Of a stretch of 64,000 bases of DNA, positions 61,011-64,000 are shown in pieces. Numbering within the stretch: position 1 is the stretch's first letter; each line of letters starts with the position of its first letter. A program made the position numbers and the translations under genes. A model generated the notes under the pieces. It was not told the origin of the DNA. It was given only the letters and a program-made list of their open reading frames with translations, and made no database searches. Source of the stretch: Pempheris klunzingeri (Eukaryota > Chordata > Actinopteri > Acropomatiformes > Pempheridae); the NCBI RefSeq assembly GCF_042242105.1, contig NC_092031.1, forward strand, positions 18,457,662-18,521,661. The letters run 5' to 3'.

Positions 61011-63365
61011 TAAAACACTTAGAATAGTTAAAGATGATGAATTACATTAGTTGGCTGAAGTTTCTTAAGATAATTTGTCTGTATTCAACAATGTTGAATA
61101 CATGTGTTATCATGGACTGATAGACTTACATTTCTGCCCAGAAAACACTTAGAATAGTTAAAGGTGATGAATTAAATTAGGTGGATGAAGTTTCTTAAGA
61201 TAATTTGTCTGTATTCAACATTTCATTTTGGCTTTCTCTCACCATTCTAGGCCTATTTTGGACACAGGAGGTGAATTGTCTTTCCAGGGGCTGGCAAACC
61301 TGAACTTCTGTACAGGAAACACTCAGAATAGTTAAAGATGATGAATTACATTAGTTGGATGAAGTTTATCCAGCTAATTTGTATGTATTCAATAGTATCC
61401 ATTTTGGCTTTCTCTCACCATTCTAAGCCTAGGAAACACTCAGAATAGTTAAAGATGATGAATTACATTAGTTGGATGAAGTTTCTCCAGCTAATTTGTC
61501 TGTATTCAACAGTGTCCATTTTGGCTTTCTCTCACCATTCTAAGCCTATTTTGGACACAGGAGGTGAAATGTGTTATCATGGACTGATAGACTTACATTT
61601 CTGCCCAGTAAACACTTAGGATAGTTAAAGATGATGAATTACATTAGTTGGATGGAGTTTCTTAAGATAATTTGTCGGTATTCAACAGTGTCCATTTTGG
61701 CTTTCTCTCACCATTCTAAGCCTAGGAAACGCTCAGAATAGTTAAAGATGATGAATTACATTAGTTGGATGGAGTTTCTTAAGATAATTTGTCTGTATTC
61801 AACAGTGTCCATTTTGGCTTTCTCTCACCATTCTAAGCCTATTTTGGACATAGGAGGTGAATTGTCTTTCCAGGGGCTGGCAAACCTGAACTTCTGTACA
61901 GGAAACACTCAGAATAGTTAAAGATGATGAATTACATTAGTTGGATGAAGTTTCTCCACCTAATTTGTCTGTTTTCAACAGTGTCCATTTTGTCTTCCTC
62001 TCACCATTCTAACCCTAGGAAACACTCAGAATAGTTAAAGATGATGAATTACATTAGTTGGATGAAGTTTCTCCAGCTAATTTGTCTGTATTCAACAGTA
62101 TCCATTTTGTCTTTCTCTCACCATTCTAAGCCTAGGAAACACTCAGAATAGTTAAAGATGATGAATTACATTAGTTGGATGAAGTTTCTCCAGCTAATTT
62201 GTCTGTATTCAACAGTGTCCATTTTGGCTTTCTCTCACCATTCTAAGCCTAGGAAACACTCAGAATAGTTAAAGATGATGAATTACATTAGTTGGATGGA
62301 GTTTCTCCAGCTAATTTGTCTGTATTCAACAGTGTCCATTTTGGCTTTCTCTCACCATTCTAAGCCTATTTTGGACACAGGAGGTGAAATGTGTTATCAT
62401 GGACTGATAGACTTACATTTCTGCCCAGAAAACACTTAGAATAGTAAAAGATGATGAATTACATTAGTTGGATGGAGTTTCTTAAGGTAATTTGTCTGTA
62501 TTCAACAGTGTCCATTTTGGCTTTCTCTCACCATTCTAAGCCTAGGAAACACTCAGAATAGTTAAAGATGATGAATTACATTAGTTGGATGGAGTTTCTT
62601 AAGATAATTTGTCTGTATTCAACAGTGTCCATTTTGGCTTTCTCTCACCATTCTAAGCCTATTTTGGACACAGGAGGTGAATTGTCTTTCCAGGGGCTGG
62701 CAAACCTGAACTTCTGTACAGGAAACACCCAGAATAGTTAAAGATGATGAATTACATTAGTTGGATGAAGTTTCTCCAGCTAATTTGTCTGTATTCAACA
62801 GTGTCCATTTTGGCTTTCTCTCACCATTCTAAGCCTAGGAAACACTCAGAATAGTTAAAGATGATGAATTACATTAGTTGGATGAAGTTTCTCAAGATAA
62901 TTTGTCTGTATTCAACAGTGTCCATTTTGGCTTTCTCTCACCATTCTAAGCCTATTTTGGACACAGGAGGTGAATTGTCTTTCCAGGGGCTGGCAAACCT
63001 GAACTTCTGTACAGGAAACACCCAGAATAGTTAAAGATGATGAATTACATTAGTTGGATGAAGTTTCTCCAGCTAATTTGTCTGTATTCAACAGTGTCCA
63101 TTTTGGCTTTCTCTCACCATTCTAAGCCTAGGAAACACTCAGAATAGTTAAAGATGATGAATTACATTAGTTGGATGAAGTTTCTCCAGCTAATTTGTCT
63201 GTATTCAACAGTGTCCATTTTGGCTTTCTCTCACCATTCTAAGCCTATTTTGGACACAGGAGGTGAATTGTCTTTCCAGGGGCTGGCAAACCTGAACTTC
63301 TGTACAGGAAACACTCAGAATAGTTAAAGATGATGAATTACATTAGTTGGATGAAGTTTCTCCAG
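61011..63365. repeat. higher-order tandem repeat (116 and 177 bp units)
   Basis: Seventeen starts of AACACTCAGAATAGTTAAAG or variants, near 61013, 61143, 61316, 61433, 61611, 61724, 61902, 62018, 62137, 62252, 62428, 62544, 62722, 62838, 63016, 63130 and 63306. Spacing alternates near 116 and 177, giving a higher-order period of about 293 bases with one irregular stretch of extra short units. Long units end in one of two alternative tails (GGGGCTGGCAAACCTGAAC or GTTATCATGGACTGATAG). No coding content. Confidence 0.95.
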
Positions 63366-64000
63366 TCAGACCCAGAAACACTATTCACCTCCTGTGTCCA
63401 ATGAGCTTAGTTTGGGGAGAAAACATGAACATGAACGTATGATGAACACATACAAATTATCTTAAGAAACTTGACTAATGTAATTCATCATCTTTAACTA
63501 TTCTGAGTGTTTCTGCACAGCATTTCAGCTTTGCCAGTGTTTCCTGCACAGGATTTCAGATGTGCCAGTGTTTCCTGCACAGGATTTCAGACCTGTCAGA
63601 CCCAGAAACACAATTCACCTCCTGTGTCCAATAAGCTTGTTTAGGGAGAAAACATGAAAATGAACGTATGATGTACAAAGACAAATTATCTTAACAAACT
63701 TGATCTTTCTAATGTAATTCATCATATTAAACTGTTCTGAGTGTTTCCTGTACAGGATTTCAGGTGTGCCAGTGTTTCCTGCACAGGATTTCAGGTGAGC
63801 CAGTGTTTCTTGCACAGGATTTCAGACCTGTCAGACCCAGAAACATAATTCACCTCCTTTGTCCAATGAGCTTAGTTTGGGGATAAAACATGAAAATGAA
63901 CGTATGATGTACATAGACAAATTATCTTAACAAACTTGATCTTTCTAATGTAATTCATCATATTAAACTGTTCTGAGTGTTTCCTGTACAGGATTTCAGG
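63366..64000. repeat. second tandem array, core inverted, runs off the edge
   Basis: Units of about 233 bases begin with CAGACCCAGAAACA near 63366, 63598 and 63832. Each contains the reverse complement of the core of the preceding array (TAATGTAATTCATCATCTTT or variant) and internal short repeats of GCCAGTGTTTCCTGCACAGG. The array continues beyond position 64000. Confidence 0.92.

Noticed and set aside
61011..64000. CRISPR-like repeat/spacer array
   Set aside because: Units are long and contiguous with conserved would-be spacers, in a vertebrate genome; this is satellite DNA.

Overview
The window is vertebrate nuclear DNA, almost certainly from a teleost fish. Its coding exons are short and separated by kilobase introns with GT-AG junctions. 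Its repeats are of types I know from teleosts: a tRNA-derived SINE, PIF/Harbinger- and hAT-like MITEs, a piggyBac-like element, a LINE with a hexanucleotide tail, and many CA/GA microsatellites. I cannot name the species.

Region 1 (position 1 to about 44.96 kb, minus strand) is one gene, gas7 (growth arrest-specific 7). Eleven coding exons can be read with consistent phases from the start codon at 44679 down to 767. They encode an SH3 domain, a WW domain split by an intron, a linker, and most of the F-BAR coiled-coil domain, 377 codons in all. The last roughly 100 residues lie beyond the left edge. A GC-rich promoter-like block with ETS-like and CRE-like motifs sits just upstream of the SH3 exon. 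The introns hold a tRNA-Ile(UAU) gene with its own intron, MITEs, a SINE, dispersed teleost repeats, and a long AACAT-type pentanucleotide array.

Region 2 (about 47.15-56.37 kb) is a large inverted duplication. Two arms of about 3.5 kb are arranged head to head around a 265 bp spacer. Each arm carries a tRNA-Ser(CGA) gene, a LINE 3' fragment with expanded trinucleotide repeats, and a roughly 125 bp minisatellite. The arms have since diverged independently. Only the left arm has a 1.8 kb piggyBac-like element, and the right arm keeps the intact single TTAA site. The left arm lost the LINE reverse-transcriptase piece, while the right arm lost the LINE 3' tail.

Region 3 (57.88-60.56 kb, minus strand) is an intron-containing pseudogene of a sarcomeric myosin heavy chain. 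It preserves the last ten exons of the rod, with canonical splice sites and a polyadenylation signal. Three premature stops, several frameshifts and exon-internal deletions break it. The order and orientation gas7 then a myh gene, both on one strand, match the GAS7-MYH neighbourhood of mammals.

Region 4 (61.0 kb to the right end) is a tandem-repeat field. Alternating units of about 116 and 177 bp form a higher-order repeat of about 293 bp. It then switches to a different unit of about 233 bp that carries the core in reverse orientation.

Nothing here looks like a new multi-gene system. The most unusual structures are the asymmetric palindrome carrying tRNA genes and the decaying myosin gene beside it.
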